A model generated the notes under the pieces. The model was not told the origin of the DNA, made no database searches, and saw only the letters and a program-made list of their open reading frames with translations. From positions 100,431,141 through 100,495,140 of the forward strand of contig OZ018318.1 in the NCBI GenBank assembly GCA_963969495.1: a DNA stretch of 64,000 nucleotides, written 5' to 3'. Made by a program: the position numbers and the translations under genes. Source of the stretch: Ceratothoa steindachneri (taxonomy: Eukaryota; Arthropoda; Malacostraca; Isopoda; Cymothoidae). Shown here piece after piece: positions 23,301 through 38,000 of the stretch (positions are counted from its first letter, which is position 1; each line of letters starts with the position of its first letter).

Positions 23301-26300
23301 AATAGCAAATGCTACAGTAAACAGGTGGCTTGATTAACAAGGGTTTATAACTCTGGGCTTTATAACTCCATACGATACATAGAGAAAAAAGAAGAAAAAT
23401 AAAGTCATTAATTTGATCCTACTTCGGGAAGAAATAATTGGGTGGGGAGGGGGGGGTCATATCGGTCTCAAATCATTTATAATGCCTTTTAGTTCTCCTT
23501 ATTTGGCACATTATCACTATCAACCCCTTTCCCACAAGCGGGGGAGACAACACCCCACCATGCTCAATACCTGGGTTGCATATTGCACTCATAGGAAAAA
23601 ATATCATTGCACAGCTTCCCAGGACAGTGACCTTCATCCAGGCTCAGTCAACTTTTATGGCATGTGTGGAACAACAGGCTAGTCAAATTAACAAAAAATA
23701 TATAGGTTAGACTCACAGAACATTAAAATACCCAACACAATAGTTATTGTGGAGAAGGGCAAGCTGGAGCCATTATTCAATTCAGCCACAAAATTAAGAG
23801 GCACCAAGATGATCAAAGCCAGCCTCGTTGTGTAAGGAACCTGCAAACCAGATAAGCATAAAAACTTATAACATACCAAGACAAATGAATGAAACCAAGT
23901 TGTAAGAGACTATAAAGGATGAATGAAAACACACAACAAATAAGACAACAAAGAAAACCAACACCCTCAAAGCACTATCAAACATTACATTTGGACAACA
24001 TAAAGAGTTTAAGACACTATACAAACAATTCAGATGCATCACCTTTAAATACGCAGCACCAGCTTGGCACCCAATCACAGCCAAATCTCAAACACACACT
24101 CCAAAGAACAATCACAGGATGTACATGCAGCACACCCATCCTACACCTACATGATGAAACAAAAATACTCCCAATCAAACATGATTGGAACCCAAGTCTC
24201 CAGCAGAGCACTGACTCCCTCCCCACCCCTACTGCCACCTGACAGCAAATTCCCCACCACCCAGATACAAGAAAGAAACCCCAGCACACTACTTCCAACA
24301 CCTCTACAATAACCTCCCTCCCCCACCAGCAAACCTTTACTTAATCAAACACATCCACACTACCTTTAACCAAAGACATTTGAACACACTACCACCAAAA
24401 CACATCTTAGATGACCCCCCCCTGAATAAACCAATTAGAGAAATCACTACACAAAGTAATCCTTTCCCAACTCGGGTCAAACCACTCCACTAAACTCCAA
24501 CAATACAAACATAGAATATTATAGCTTGCCCCAATACCAACATGTACCAGATGCAGACAAAGTCCAGACAATATAGAACACCTAATCTTAGACTGCCTAA
24601 ACCTCATACAAGCATGCACTAGGCATATATCTCCTCTTAAGGACCTGTGGACCCACCCAAGGAGTGTGGTGGCTATCCTAGGGTCCGCTCACATCCTAGA
24701 AGAGAGGTAAAAGGGGGCGGCAAACAAGTGTGATACAAGTTGTGACTATTCCCCGAAATATGACTTTTATGCTTTATGAAAGACGGGAGCATCTCTGTCT
24801 TAAGTTCACCTGGGGTGTCTTGGGGTTTAAATGCTATAGGAACCTGCTACCACAATACCTACATCAAGTACACCATCAGAATACAAGAAGGGGTTCAGAA
24901 CTCTCAGATCTATTACAAGCAGAACCAAGTGGTACCACAACTCTATGATATGACTCGAGACTATGTGATAGTAAATCACTGTAATACAATAACTGTATAA
25001 ACTATTTTGTTCAAAATATTAGTATTAATTATAATTATGGACAAATATTATTAGTATATAAGTTGAATTTTGTTAACCAAGTTGCTATGTTCAAAAATAT
25101 GTTTTTTTAACTTTCTTGGAAATGAACTATTTATTATTATTATTAAATAAAGCACAATGCACTTACAGTCTTTGAAATAAGACATTCTGCTGTATGGTTT
25201 TGGTTGTTTCTTTCATTACATGCTGCCAACCAAATATTATGCAAAGGTTCTGGCCTAGACAAGTGGAAACACAACTACATTTTTTTTTAACAAAGTTAAG
25301 TAACATCAGGTGTGGTAAGTAGTTGGAAAGTGCCCCAATTTGGGTTACCTTACGGGCGGCTGCTATACACTGGTTTGGATCACAGAAACTGGAGGACCGC
25401 TACTGAGAAATAGAGGAAATCTTAAATGGGTGAAGATTGTTAGTAAAACCACCACCAATTTACTTTCACCCCAAGGTAGTTGCATAGGAGGTCCATCGGT
25501 GAGGTGATGAAGGGAGTGCTTCATGCTTGTGTGAGGTTAGGGCAGTCGATGAAGTGTTTAGAGTCATCTGGGTCAAGGTTACATCTGAAGCAAGTTAGCA
25601 TTAGGGCAAGGTCATAAAGACTTCAGCATTAAAATAAAAGCTGCAATGCCCCCATATCTCCCTCCTGGCCTATATTTGTTCAATGCAAATACAATTTGAA
25701 TGAAAACCTAGAGAATAAACAAATAGGTCCCAAGACAAATTATACCCATATACAATAAAGAAGCAATAAAGAAACGGAACCAAAAAGTGCATTTGTATAT
25801 TAAAAAGCTGTCTCCCAAAAGCTTAATGATAATGGAAAGTCTCTTGGGCTTAAAAATGGGTCAGAGAGCCTACTTTAGATAATAGAGGGCGGCTGCTATA
25901 CACTGGTTTGGATGACACAAACTGGAGGACCGCTACTGGAAAATAGAGGAAATCTTAAAAGGGTGAAGATTGTTAGTAAAACCACCACCAATTTACTTTC
26001 ACCCTAAGGTAGTTGCATAGGAGGTCCATTGGTGAGGTGATGAAGGAAAAGCTTCCTGCTTGTGTGAGGTTAGGGCAGTCGATGAAGTGTTATCGGTCAT
26101 CTGGGTCAAGGTTACATCTGAAGCAAGTTGGCATTAAGGCAAGGTCATAAAGACCAGCATTATTTTTTTTTTTAGAGCCCATCTAGCGACTGCCCACTTG
26201 GGCATCAGTCGCAGGAAATACAACAGCCTAGAACTAGGCTACTTTAAAATAAAATTATGAAAAAATAACAATGATAAATATTGGAAAAACTTAAAAATTG

Positions 26301-29300
26301 GGAAGCAATCTCTGGCATCGGGGAGAGGTCCCCCTCACCCCGGTGCAGGAGTGTGCAACCTATAAAGAAAAACAAAAAATAAAAATAGAACCTACTTAAA
26401 TGAAGGGGAGAAGCACGGCCTCCCCCCCAAAAGTCAACAAGTCAATGTGCACGAACTCGTCCCAAGTACAAGGGACAGGCGGTAGAGACCCCGCCCATCC
26501 CGGTACCGGGACAGGCAACGTGCGGGAAGATCACCCAGACTGGGACACTCGAGAAGAATGTGCCGAACAGTCTGGGGGACGACGCAGTCGTCACAACAGG
26601 GCGCAGGCGAGCGCTCCATCAGATAGCGATGCGTCACACGAATGTGTCCGATTCGGAGACGACAGAAAGCAAACTGAAGTCGTCGCGGCATTGGGGGGAT
26701 AGGTCTATGGGAACAGTCGCGGCGCAATGGCACGCAACTTTAAGTTCCCTTCGATCGTCTCCCATCTTCTTTGCCAAGCAGTCCGAAGAGCTCCCCGTAT
26801 TCCTGCCATGTAGTCGGTGTGAGGAAGAGAGAAACGCTGGTCCGGTCGCAGAGTCCTCGCGGACTCTTTGGCGCCTTCATCGGCGCGCTCATTCCCCGCA
26901 ATTCCTACATGTCCAGGAACCCAGCAGAAGATAATCTCGACATCTTCCCGGCTCGCTAAAACCGTGGCGTCACAGGAAACGCGAACCAGGGGATGCGGAG
27001 ATTCCAATGCCCCGAGAGCACTCAGGGCGCTTTGTGAGTCGCTATAGATCACAATCCGGGCTCCGAACCGGGCACGTCACGTAATCTCCCGTACCGAGTG
27101 GTGCATTGCCACCAGCTCGGCCGTGAAGACAGACGCAGCGCCTGGTAGAACCCCGGTGACTTCAAACAGAGCGGAAACGGCGTGGAAGCCCACCCCCTCT
27201 TCGGACTTGGAGCCATCCGTATACACTGGCACGGTTCCAGCGTGACACGAAGTGTGCTCCAAAAAGGTCGAACGCAATACTCCCGGCGCCGTACAAGCTT
27301 TGGGAGCAGAGGCGTGGCGACAAATAGCCAAATGTGGTACCCTCCAGGGTGGCGTCCTGGGTAGAAGCAGGGGCGCCACCGGCCCGAGAGCTATATCTAC
27401 CTCTCAAAGGAGTTTCCTGGCCCTAAACCCAAAGGACGTCTCTCGGCGGCATAGGCACCGTCGAGATCAGCTGCGGATGCAGTGAGAGTTGTTGGCGACT
27501 GAGGGAGGCACCGGGCTCGCGCGTACAGGCGAGTGATGCACTGCACGCGGCGCAGAGCGAGTGGCATCTCCTCAGCTTCGACCAACAGGCTATCAATGGG
27601 GGAAGTGCGGAAGGCACCGGTCGCAAGGCGAAGGCCGGTGTGGTGGATTGAATCCACCTTCCGCAATAAACGCTCGGCTGTGAATGCATAAAACTCGCAT
27701 CCGTAGTCGAGCTTTGAACGAACAAAGGATCGATAGAAAAGTAAGGCAGTAGCCCTATCAGCGCCCCAAGCGCTGAACGTCACGGCTCTCCACAATTGAC
27801 ACACTTGGCCACACATGATTTAGACTTATCGTGTGCGGCCTTGGAGCAATTTACACAGACTTCAGGTGACCCCGACTTTGCATGTCTACAAGATCGATTC
27901 GTATGGCCGAAGCGGTGAAAGTAATAGCACAGCCGCGGCAATGGCACGAATGCCTTCACCCGGTAGCGGTTCCAACCAGCATGCACCGACTCAGGGAGCT
28001 TGTCACAGTCGAACGTGACGAAGAGTGTAGGGGTGGGTCTCGAGGCCCCTCCCTGTTTTCTCATCACACTTTCGACATTGACCGCCCCATGGTCGGCCAG
28101 CTCTCAGGTAATGTCCTCAATGGAGTAGTCAACGAGTTCCCTCGCATAAACTACTCCTTTCACAAAGTTCATGGTAGAGTGCGGCGTCAAACTCACTGGG
28201 TTGCCATCAAGTGTCCGAAGAGCACTTATATTGGCCGCCTCAGCGGGATTCGCCGCATTCGCCAGAAGGCTCCTGTCCGAGAAACGGGTCACCTTCGGCT
28301 CTCTACCAATTGCACTAGCTAATCCTCTCCTCTGATGGATCATGTTACCCTTGGCCAACATGGTGCCATCAGTGGATCGAATAACGAGGAAGCGTTTGAA
28401 GCCAGCGGGCTCGAAAACGCCAGGTAACCTCTGAATGGGGGCCCCGATGTCATCGAGGCTCCGCCCTGTGCACTTTTATTCTTTGTCATAGTCAGGGGCT
28501 CCGCACCCGGGGGGTCAGAGGGGCCGGATGTGCCGATATTGGCTTGCTTGCTTACCAAAGTGGCAGCAGACCAATCCGTCCCCGCAGCCCCCGCGGATGG
28601 AGAGGAGCCCCTAGTCGTCTTAGTCCTTTTTGTTTTAGTCTTTTTCTTTTTTTGGAGAGGAGGGCGGGGAATGAACCCACTTCTCACCTCCGCCGGAAGG
28701 AGCCCCCAGGCCAGATGGACCGGCCTCAGCCAGGTCCTGGTAGACGTGGGGGCACCGGGCGGAAGAGATCCCTTCCCTCCTTGTACTGCTTCAGAAACCC
28801 TAGCCGTTTGAGGAGGACCATGCATAGGGGCGGATTTGGGTTTGGTGCTTGGAACCGAGCCCAGATTCCACGTCTGAGGCTGGGTTTCTTCAAGGACCAT
28901 GTCTATCTCAGGGGGGGCCTCCAGTTGGCCATCCCCCCCCATCAAGACATCGCAGGTCCCGTTGGCAGTATCGTCACTAGTCTTGTGTGGGGAGGCACAG
29001 GCCTTGACCCCGGCAAGGTTCAATATTCTTGCCAGCAGGTCTTTTGAGGGACGCGACCGAAGGGGCCTGGCTTCCCTCTCCCCCCTAAGGGGGTTTGCCC
29101 TACCGAGCCACTTCGATGTGGAGCGGCTGGCCAAGGGCTACCTGCTGGCTTTCTTGGAAGTCCCCTTAGAAAGAACAGAGGGGACTGCCACTGGAAGAAG
29201 GGAGGTGCCCGAAAGCACCTCCAGAGAAGGGGGTGAGGGGGAGTCCCCTACACCCGTAAGAGAAGGAGAGGAGTAAGCCAGTTAGAGAGATATGGAGGGT

Positions 29301-31982
29301 CCTCTGTGCAAGCACAGGGGGGGGGAGAGGAACCTCAATTTTTTCGGTGGAGCTGCCCGAGGACGGCTCCGTTGGTGACACAGGGGGAATTAAGGGGAGT
29401 TTTTATATTTCTCATCATTGGGCATGGTGACCCCATTTGTTTCACGGGATGCAATCGCTCATCACCTCTCTCAGTGGCCCGCACTGCAAGAGGTGCTTAC
29501 AGGCCTGGCAGAGCCAGCCGCCGCCATTTGGGACCACCCCTCCCGCCTGGTGGCCTGGCAGTCCATCGGCATGGCAGCTCCACCTTAGACGCGGCGTAAA
29601 ACTGAGTGTGAAGAAGAAAGGAAAAGGGATGTGAGTAAGGTATGGGTGGGGATTAAGCAGGTTGGTAAAAAAAAACATTCCGAACAGGAGCTCTGGGGTT
29701 AGGGAACGTTGTCCCCTCCCCCCTCAGCCCCGATCCGGGATGGTTGGCTTGAGAAGAAGGTCAGCATCTACCCTGTGAAATTAGAGGCTGACCATTGAAA
29801 GTTGTGGGAGAGGTTGTATGAAAAGCGACGAAGTAGGGGAGAAATACAGGCTATCTGAAGGAAGGAAGAGAGACTAAGCTGGGGCCGGACGGAGCGCTGG
29901 ATCCTGTCAGCACGGCGGCCAGGATGGCAAATCACCGCGCCTCTTACGGGATACTTCAGCATTAAAATAAAAGCTGCAATGCCCCCATATCTCCCTCCTA
30001 GCCTATATTTGTTCAATGCAAATACAATTTGAATGAAAACCTAGAGAATTAACAAATCAGTCCCAAGACAAATTATACCCATATACAATAAAGAAGCAAT
30101 AAAGAAACAGAACGAAAAAGTGCATCTGTGCATTAAAAAAGCTGTCTCCCAAAGCGCAATGATAATGGAAAGTCTCTTGGACTTAAAAATTGGTCAGAGA
30201 GCCTACCTTAGGTAATAGAGGGCAACCAGACAACTAATCACAAAAATCAATGTCTCTAGTTGCTTTTCTACACAGTAGGGTGAGCATGAACCATGAAAGA
30301 AAGCATGCCTGCAGGTGAGGTTTAGAGAATGCCCATAGCATTTTCTGGCAGGTCATAAAAGATGACAAAGAGGAGGCCGCTGTCTACTGACTTGGAAAAC
30401 TGTGTACAAGTTATATTCTTGGAAGCATGTTAATAATCTTTTTCTAAAATTAAAGCAATACTACTAGAGCATAATTAAAATATGTTTGAAGAGATTTTTT
30501 TTTTAAATTGTAATTAATAAAAGTGAAAATGTGTCTAAAATAGCATCGCTATTTAGCCAGAGAATATATGGGCAACTAGAAATTATGAAGGTATACAACT
30601 TGTGAAACTAAAACTCCTTTTGGGGAAACAAACCACTAACATTTTTCTGGAACAAATCAATATTGGGTTAGGACTTACCCGCAAGAAGATGGCAGCAACC
30701 ATTCCAAATAAACAGAAACAAAAATGAAGAATAAAAGAGTAAATTTTCTGTACAGTAGAATCTGAAATAAATTTGAAATTTATTAAATGAAATAAGCGAT
30801 TAAACCGTAGGAATACTGTAAATGAAGCATTTGGACAAAAGATGAATAAAGCTCCCAATGGGATTTTTATTTAGTGTCTGCCCGGTTACTGACTACAAAA
30901 GCATAACTCACTGTATTTACTGAAAAGCCTAATTTTAGGCAAGATTAAAAGCCAAACAAACAAAAAACACAACCTAAAAACAAACCCAAGTGAAAAAACA
31001 AAAACAAATAAAGAAAAAATGAGCAATGAGGAGGAGGCATGATCCAGCAGGAAGCATGAGACCAACAAAAAATATGCCCTCCTCCAAGATCTCAGATAGT
31101 CAACAAGTCTCGGTGGACAAACACATATTGAGTACAAGATTAAAAAAAATTTAACAGGTCCATCTGGAGACTGCTCTCAAGGGCAGTCACAGTAATTAAA
31201 ATTTCAGCCTATTGCTAGGCTACATTAAAATTCTCCAAAACAAACAAAGAAAAAAACAAGAACACTCCCTCAGGTGCAGGAACATGCAGCCAACACCAAA
31301 GAGTCAAATAAAATAGGCAGATGATCCACAAGTTAGTGAGCATGAACTTGTATAAAGTCAAAGGGGCAAACAGTAGTGACCGCACTGTACCAGTACTGGG
31401 ACAGATAGTGTGTGCAAAGATCACCCGGACTGGGACATTCAACAAAAATGTGCCAAACAGTCTGGGAAATAATTCAGTTGTTGCAGGAGAGAACTACACC
31501 AAGTGGTGGAGCATCTTACGAGTGTGTCCAATTCAGAGATGACAGAAAGCAACCAGAAGCCATTGGCGCATTGGGGGTAAATCCATGGGAGCAATTGCTG
31601 CCCAATGGCACGCAACTTAAATTACACTTTGAACCATTTCCCATCTTATTTGTAAAGATTCTTGTCATAATAGTCTGTGTGAGGAAGAGTGAAATGCTGG
31701 TCTGGTTGCACAGTCCTTGCTGACATTTTGGTACACTAATTTCCCACAATTCCTAAATGACCAAGCAAGAACTCAACATCAGACTAGCTCGGGGCAGCTG
31801 TGGTGTCATGCTGTAGTTTTGGGGTTTTTCCCCCACTTCAACTCATCTATGCCCACCTTTTATTTCAGGTTCGGTGGAGGATCGAGGACAAAGCTGCCTG
31901 GAAGCAGTGATGGACCCCCGTCTTCCACCTAAGACTCATTTTCTCTCTTTTCCCTGCAGATGATTAATATAAAGATTGAAAG

Positions 31983-32061
<79 letters not shown>

Positions 32062-35000
32062 ATAATATATATATATATATTATACAGTGGGCGCAAAGGA
32101 AATGTTAACCTCTTAAACGCAATGCAAATGTTAACTCAAATTTCGTGGTTAACTTTACCACGTTCCCGCCATATAGGTAGTGGGAGGAGCTTTGTATGAC
32201 GCATGTACCTGCAGCCAGGGCTCCCTCGCAACTTCTCGCCAGGCTCAGTTTAAGTGTGCTTGCAGAGCTCAGACAGTGTACATCTGTTATGCTGCCCCAC
32301 AAACCGCATCTTTTTTCACCTTTCTGCTGACTTTGACGCCCTACCAGACACCACCATACCATCGCAATGGGGCGTAGCAAGTTGACAATAGAGGAGAAGA
32401 CCTGTGCCCTAACCCTAATGGAGCAGGAAGTGCCAGTAAAGCGTGTAGCTGCCGATCTGAAAGTGAGCCGTGTTACTCTTTAAGCTCAAAAAAGCAGCCA
32501 CCACATACCCTCCCGGCACCACACCACCTTGCAAACCTGTCTCTGGACAAGAAGAAGACAACTGCTCGGACTGATAAGGTTTTGCTACGTGAGGTGAAGC
32601 GGGACCCTTCGATAACAGCAGCTGAATTGAAGGGGAAACATCCTGACTTGCTCCACAACGTCGCTATTCGTACGATCCAGCACCGGCTACAAAAAGACCT
32701 GGGTTTGCCCTGCCGGCGTGCCGCCAAGAAACCGCTGCTGACAGAGGGTATGAAGAAAAAACGGCTAGCTTTCGCGAAGAAATATCAAGATTGGACACCA
32801 GAGCAGTGGAAGAAAGTCATGAGGAGTGACGAGAGCAGTTTTCGGCTCGTCAGGGGTGGTTTGAAAGTGGTGTGGCGGCCAGTGATGTGAGCAGATATGA
32901 CCACCGCTACATCTGTAAAGATCGTGAAGCACCCCGATGGCGTCATGGTTTGGGGATGCTTCAGCGGGGAGAAGGGCAGGGGTGGTGTCTATTTCCTCCC
33001 CAAGAACGTCACCATGAAGGGAAAGAATTACAATGAGGTTTTGGAGGAACATCTGCTCCATTTCTACACTCTCCATGGCTGCAACTTTTTTATGCACCAT
33101 GGCGCCCCTGCACACAAGGCACGAGCTGTCAAAGACTTCCTTAATGAGCAGAACATCAAAGTTTTGGACTGGCCAGGTAACCCACCCGACTTAAACCCCA
33201 TAGAGAATGCCTGGAACGAAATGAAAAATGAAGTTGCTAAGTCCCGGCCCAGCTCGATCCCCGCCCTGAAGGAGACACTGATTAAGCTGTGGGTGGCAAT
33301 GGACGGCTCCTACTTCGAGAATCTTGCAACATCCATGCCCAAGAGGATCCAGGGGGTGTTGAAGACCCATGGGAACATGACAAAGTACTAAATGTAAAAA
33401 AATGTAAGTAAAAGGACCCAATAAAATAACTTGAAATGTACTTTTGTGCTTAATTATCCAAAAATTCTTAATGTTAACATTTCCTTTGCGCCCACTGTAG
33501 GAGGAAAATAAAACAATTGTGCTGCTCCTTTGCTGCAGCTTCCCAACCTTCAAGTCCCTATTTGAGTGCCAAATTTTATGTGGTGGGATAGAATGTACCT
33601 CCCACACTTTTTTCACTAGGGTTCGGGACTCAAATTGTTGGGTAAACAAAAGTTCACTTCTGGCAGCAAATGAGATATACAAAACCTCCCACCTTAGCTA
33701 ATTTATTTTCCCAAGAAAATTTACAGTGAAAACAACAATCAATATTTACAAAATAAATTACAAATTGAGATACAAATATGCAAATAGAGACAGTGCCGTC
33801 AGAATATGAGAACACAAAAAAATAAATATTTGAGATATAATGGCCATGTCAGCCTTACAAATGATACTTCAAGTTATAGCCTTCTTCAATCCTGGGAATG
33901 GAGTGGAAAAGGAGAGGGGAATTGGGAGGATAAGATGTCTTTCAGATGAACTGCTAAACTGGCTCTGGCTTTTGCTCGGGTATCAGTGCATCCCCCTTAC
34001 ACAATTGGCTGAGCTAGTGGAGCCAAATTGACCTAAATGGTCAGAAGTATCTTGGAGTGCAAGTCAAGAATGAGCTCCAGGGGATGCAAAAAATACCCAA
34101 CAACTGGAGCAAGGTCAGCCAACTCAACCAAGAAAAAAATGGCTGCTAAAGGCTGGGTTGGTGATGGCCACAATAAAACACTGGTGGCAAAATAAATGAA
34201 GACTTAAGCTTGATTAAGCAAAAAATTAAGTAGGCTCCAATTTAATATCTCTGAGAATTCACAAAATAAATATCTCCTACAAAAAGAGAAAAAACTTTAG
34301 ACCATATAGATAGAATATATATATAAAAAACAATCTACACCACTAATACCTATCTAACCTAATCTAGCCCAAACCTCCTTTCTAGCAACACACACACTGT
34401 TCTACCATAAACAAAGAAAAGTAGGGTAAAAGGACAGACTAAGGGAAAGTAGTGAAAATTCCATAGAGGATAAAATGGGAAGAATGGCTCCCAAATATAC
34501 TCTCCATTCACACATCAGACATCCACCACAGTCAAGATCCTGTTGAACAAATCTAACAGAAAGTACATGCCTCACTCACCCAGATATCAAAGCATGGCGT
34601 ATCTGACATTGTCCAGACCAGGGACGGTGTCCAGGCATGAAGTAAGAATGGAACGCAACTCACTCAATATAAACCTTTTGTTGAAGGGTTCTCCACCTCT
34701 GGAGGTAAAGGTGTCTAAAGTGAAGGGAAGAACTGACACATCATATCAGGTGTAAATGGTGCATCTTCCTGCCCGGGCCCCATCCTGAGGTGGTGGGGTC
34801 GTGAAACTCTCAAACCACGGGAGGGTGGGCATGGAGGCACATGCAAAGCATGGTCACCTGTGAAAAGATTGCCAACATTGAACAGAAAGAGATGAGCCTG
34901 CGTAGCTCCTCTTACTTGGTAGGAATCTGCAGCAATTCCATTGAAGGAATATGACCTCCAGACCTAGTTCGGAGGAGATGCGGGGGCCATTTTCAAAGAG

Positions 35001-38000
35001 AAGACCGTCACGGAAATAGCCGTACACTTCCAGGAGGCAGAACTCCGGCACTGTTAGTGAACAAGGTGCTATCGCCTTTGAGAACTTATCGGAGAGGTTG
35101 GGCTCACTCTGCTAGTCTTTTCCTCCCTCCAGTCGAAACCGTAGGCATGCGAGCCCAGCAGTGGGTGTGGGAACCTCACAACCACTTTCAAGGGTGTTAC
35201 CTCCTCTGAGTCTAACAACTTGGTGGAGGCGCACAGCCATTTTGCCTTACATGAAACGATCAAGCTGCGGGAAAGGAAGAGGAGGCCTTGTTTTAGCCAA
35301 AGTTGGGTGTGAGCCCTTTATGCTGCCAGCTCTACCAAGGGGAGCACCCTGGATGAGTAGAACGCGTGAAGTGGTTCCAAATGGGCACAGAAACGACCAT
35401 GCTCGTAGGAGCCTAGAGGGGCCAGGAGCAGAGGTAGACTTTTTTCAAAATTGAGGCATGACTTCCCAGGCAACGCTGTTCGCACCAGGATCAAGTCATT
35501 ATCCTCCAAAAATGAGACATGATCCATAGCTTGAACCTCCAGGATTTCCTTCTCAAGGAGATACACACCACAATGCTTCGAAGAAGTCGTGTGCAGCTCT
35601 CCACAATTAACATACTTGGCCATACACAATTTGGGCCTATCGTGTATGACCTTAGAGTAACCTACACAGACTTCGAGTAAACCCAACTTTGCATGTCTAC
35701 ATGAGCGATTCGTATAACGGAAGCGGTGGCGATAGTACCACCTCCACAGCAATGGCACAAATGCCTTCAAGCGGGAGCAATACCAACTGGTATGCACCGA
35801 CGCCGCAGGGAGTCTGTGATGAAGAGTGTAGGTATGGGCTTCAAGCCCCTCCCTATTTTCTCATAACACGTTCGACCTTGACTGCCCCATGGTCGGCTAG
35901 CTCTAAGGTGGTCTTCTATGGAGTAGTCTACTAGTTCAATCGCATGAACCCCTCCTTTCACAAAGTGTCCGAAGGGTACATAATCATGGCTGCCTCGGAT
36001 GGGCCAGAAGGCTTCCATCCAAGAAACATGTTACTTCGGCTCACTACCAATCAAGATAGATAATACTCTCCTTTGATAGATCATACTGCCATCAGTGGAG
36101 TTAAGTAAAAAGTGCTTGAAGCCAGCGGGCTAAAAAAAATGGCAGGTAATCTCTGAATGAGGGTGCTCAATGTAAGAGGCTCCACTCAGAGCACTTGCAA
36201 CTTTGGTCTTTGTCTGGACCCCCACCTGCGAGTGCCTTGGGTTCGGATAAGTGGAACTTTGTTTTGTCATTTGCTGAAGCAACATCAAACCTGTCCATTC
36301 CCAGAGCCCCAAAAGGAATATATTGTCTTTCACCTTCTTTTGAGATGTGGGCAAGGAGTGAATGCGCTTCTCTTCACCCCAGAAAGGGGCCCCAAGGATG
36401 GACAGACCAGCCTCAACAAAATCCTTTGCAAAAAAGGAGAAGGCCTTAGCAGTAAAGGGGCATTAATTGAGGACCCTTGCGGCCTGTGGTCTTGGGCAGG
36501 TGAACCAACCTTCATTCGGGAGAGAGGGGGTCAGGTACGATGGCCCCTTGAAAATTAAGGTGCATGCCTACACGAAAAATGGTGGCACAGCGTGATGCCC
36601 CCAACAAAACCCTTTGCCTTCTGAGGGTGTTGGCCCTATAGCAGCATCGCTCCCACTGATTATGTGCAGCCTGCCTGCTTTCTTGGCAATTCCCAGTGAA
36701 AGTAAGGGATGGGGGGGGGGGCTGCAGCTGATATCAAAGAAAATAAATTAGAAATTTAAAACAATGAGTATTTACTGATGTAGTGCAAAGTTATGGATGA
36801 ATGGATAGGTAATGAGTGGATGAATGAATGCGTGAGATGGTGGGGATGAGTGAGTGAATGAGACAATAGATGAATTATGCCTGAAGTTGTTTTAAGATAT
36901 TTAAGGAATAAGGCTTTGATGGGTGAATGAGGAGGATGGGGATGAACAGGTGAAAGATGAGAAAGATAGATTGATGAAGCATAAAATATATGAAATATAT
37001 TAGAATTTATTTTATAGAGTATTCATATTATTTCAAAATAGAATATATATTTAGCATAAAGTAGTTTTGAAATATATATGTTGGAGGAGGCCAGGCTCCT
37101 TCAAAAATAGGATCAAATTCCGATCCAGCCTGGCCAAGATTCAAGAGTAGGGAGTAGGCACCATCTGCCTCCTGGTGCCTCACAAAATGGGCATTGCCGA
37201 GATCTCCCAGGTTGGGACACGCCACCATCATGTGGAACACCAAACAATCATTACAATAAGGGGGTGGACCCCTCTACATAAGGTGCCTATGAGTAATTTT
37301 GGTGTGGCCCACCCAGAGACATCTAACCACCACCTGCAGGCAGAATGGCAGACCACTATACTCCCATCTCTCCACGCTTTCGCGAATCAATCTCAGTTTT
37401 TTTCCATCTAACGAGGTACACTGTTCTTTCCATGCCTGAAGTATGGTATGGCGGTTGGCAGGTCAGAGATCACATGCTGGTATTGTGAGGCAGGTTTTGT
37501 AGGTCTTGATGCAAATGTCTTAGTGAAGGTATCTGATGCCTCATTGCCAGGGACCCCCACATGGGCAGGGACTCAGCAGAATTGTACAGTGCAACTTGGT
37601 TCTGTCAGTAGATTGACAGAATCATCAGTTGGTTGGGATTAAAACAATCTATCGCCTGAAGGGCACTTAAGAGTGAATAAATTACATAGGACACATCAGT
37701 ATTCAGGAAAATAAGGCAGAGGGCAGTCAAGATTGCAGTATGTTCTGCAGTGAATATACAGGCCTTTCTAGGAAGAGTGCCCCCTTTCCTGGATGAGGAA
37801 AAGATAACTCCAAAACTGACTCCGTCATTGGTCTTGGAGCATCTGTGTAGACTTGTATAGATCCCTCATGCAAAGAGTGATGTCTTTAACTCGGAGAAGC
37901 TCAGCTTGTGGTAGGAGTGATCTACCTTTCCCTGGTGCGGGAGCATGCGATCTAAAACAAACAGTCAAATAAAGTGGAGGAGGCCAGCATCCTCCAAAAA

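Larger units (their letters stand above)
26163..29950 (-). mobile_element. I-1 LINE copy C: intact ends, internal 3-kb deletion
   Basis: It has the poly(A) tail (T run 26,163-26,173), 3' UTR, RNase H (26,705-27,380) and the RT C-terminus up to about 27,782. There the sequence jumps to the ORF1 zinc-knuckle region, skipping about 3 kb of RT, endonuclease and ORF1. It then continues through ORF1 and the 5' UTR to a 5' end '...cttacggg' at 29,950, the same end as the copies ending near 60,750 and 61,606. CAGCATTA flanks both sides (26,155-26,162 and 29,957-29,964), the target-site duplication. Confidence 0.9.
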
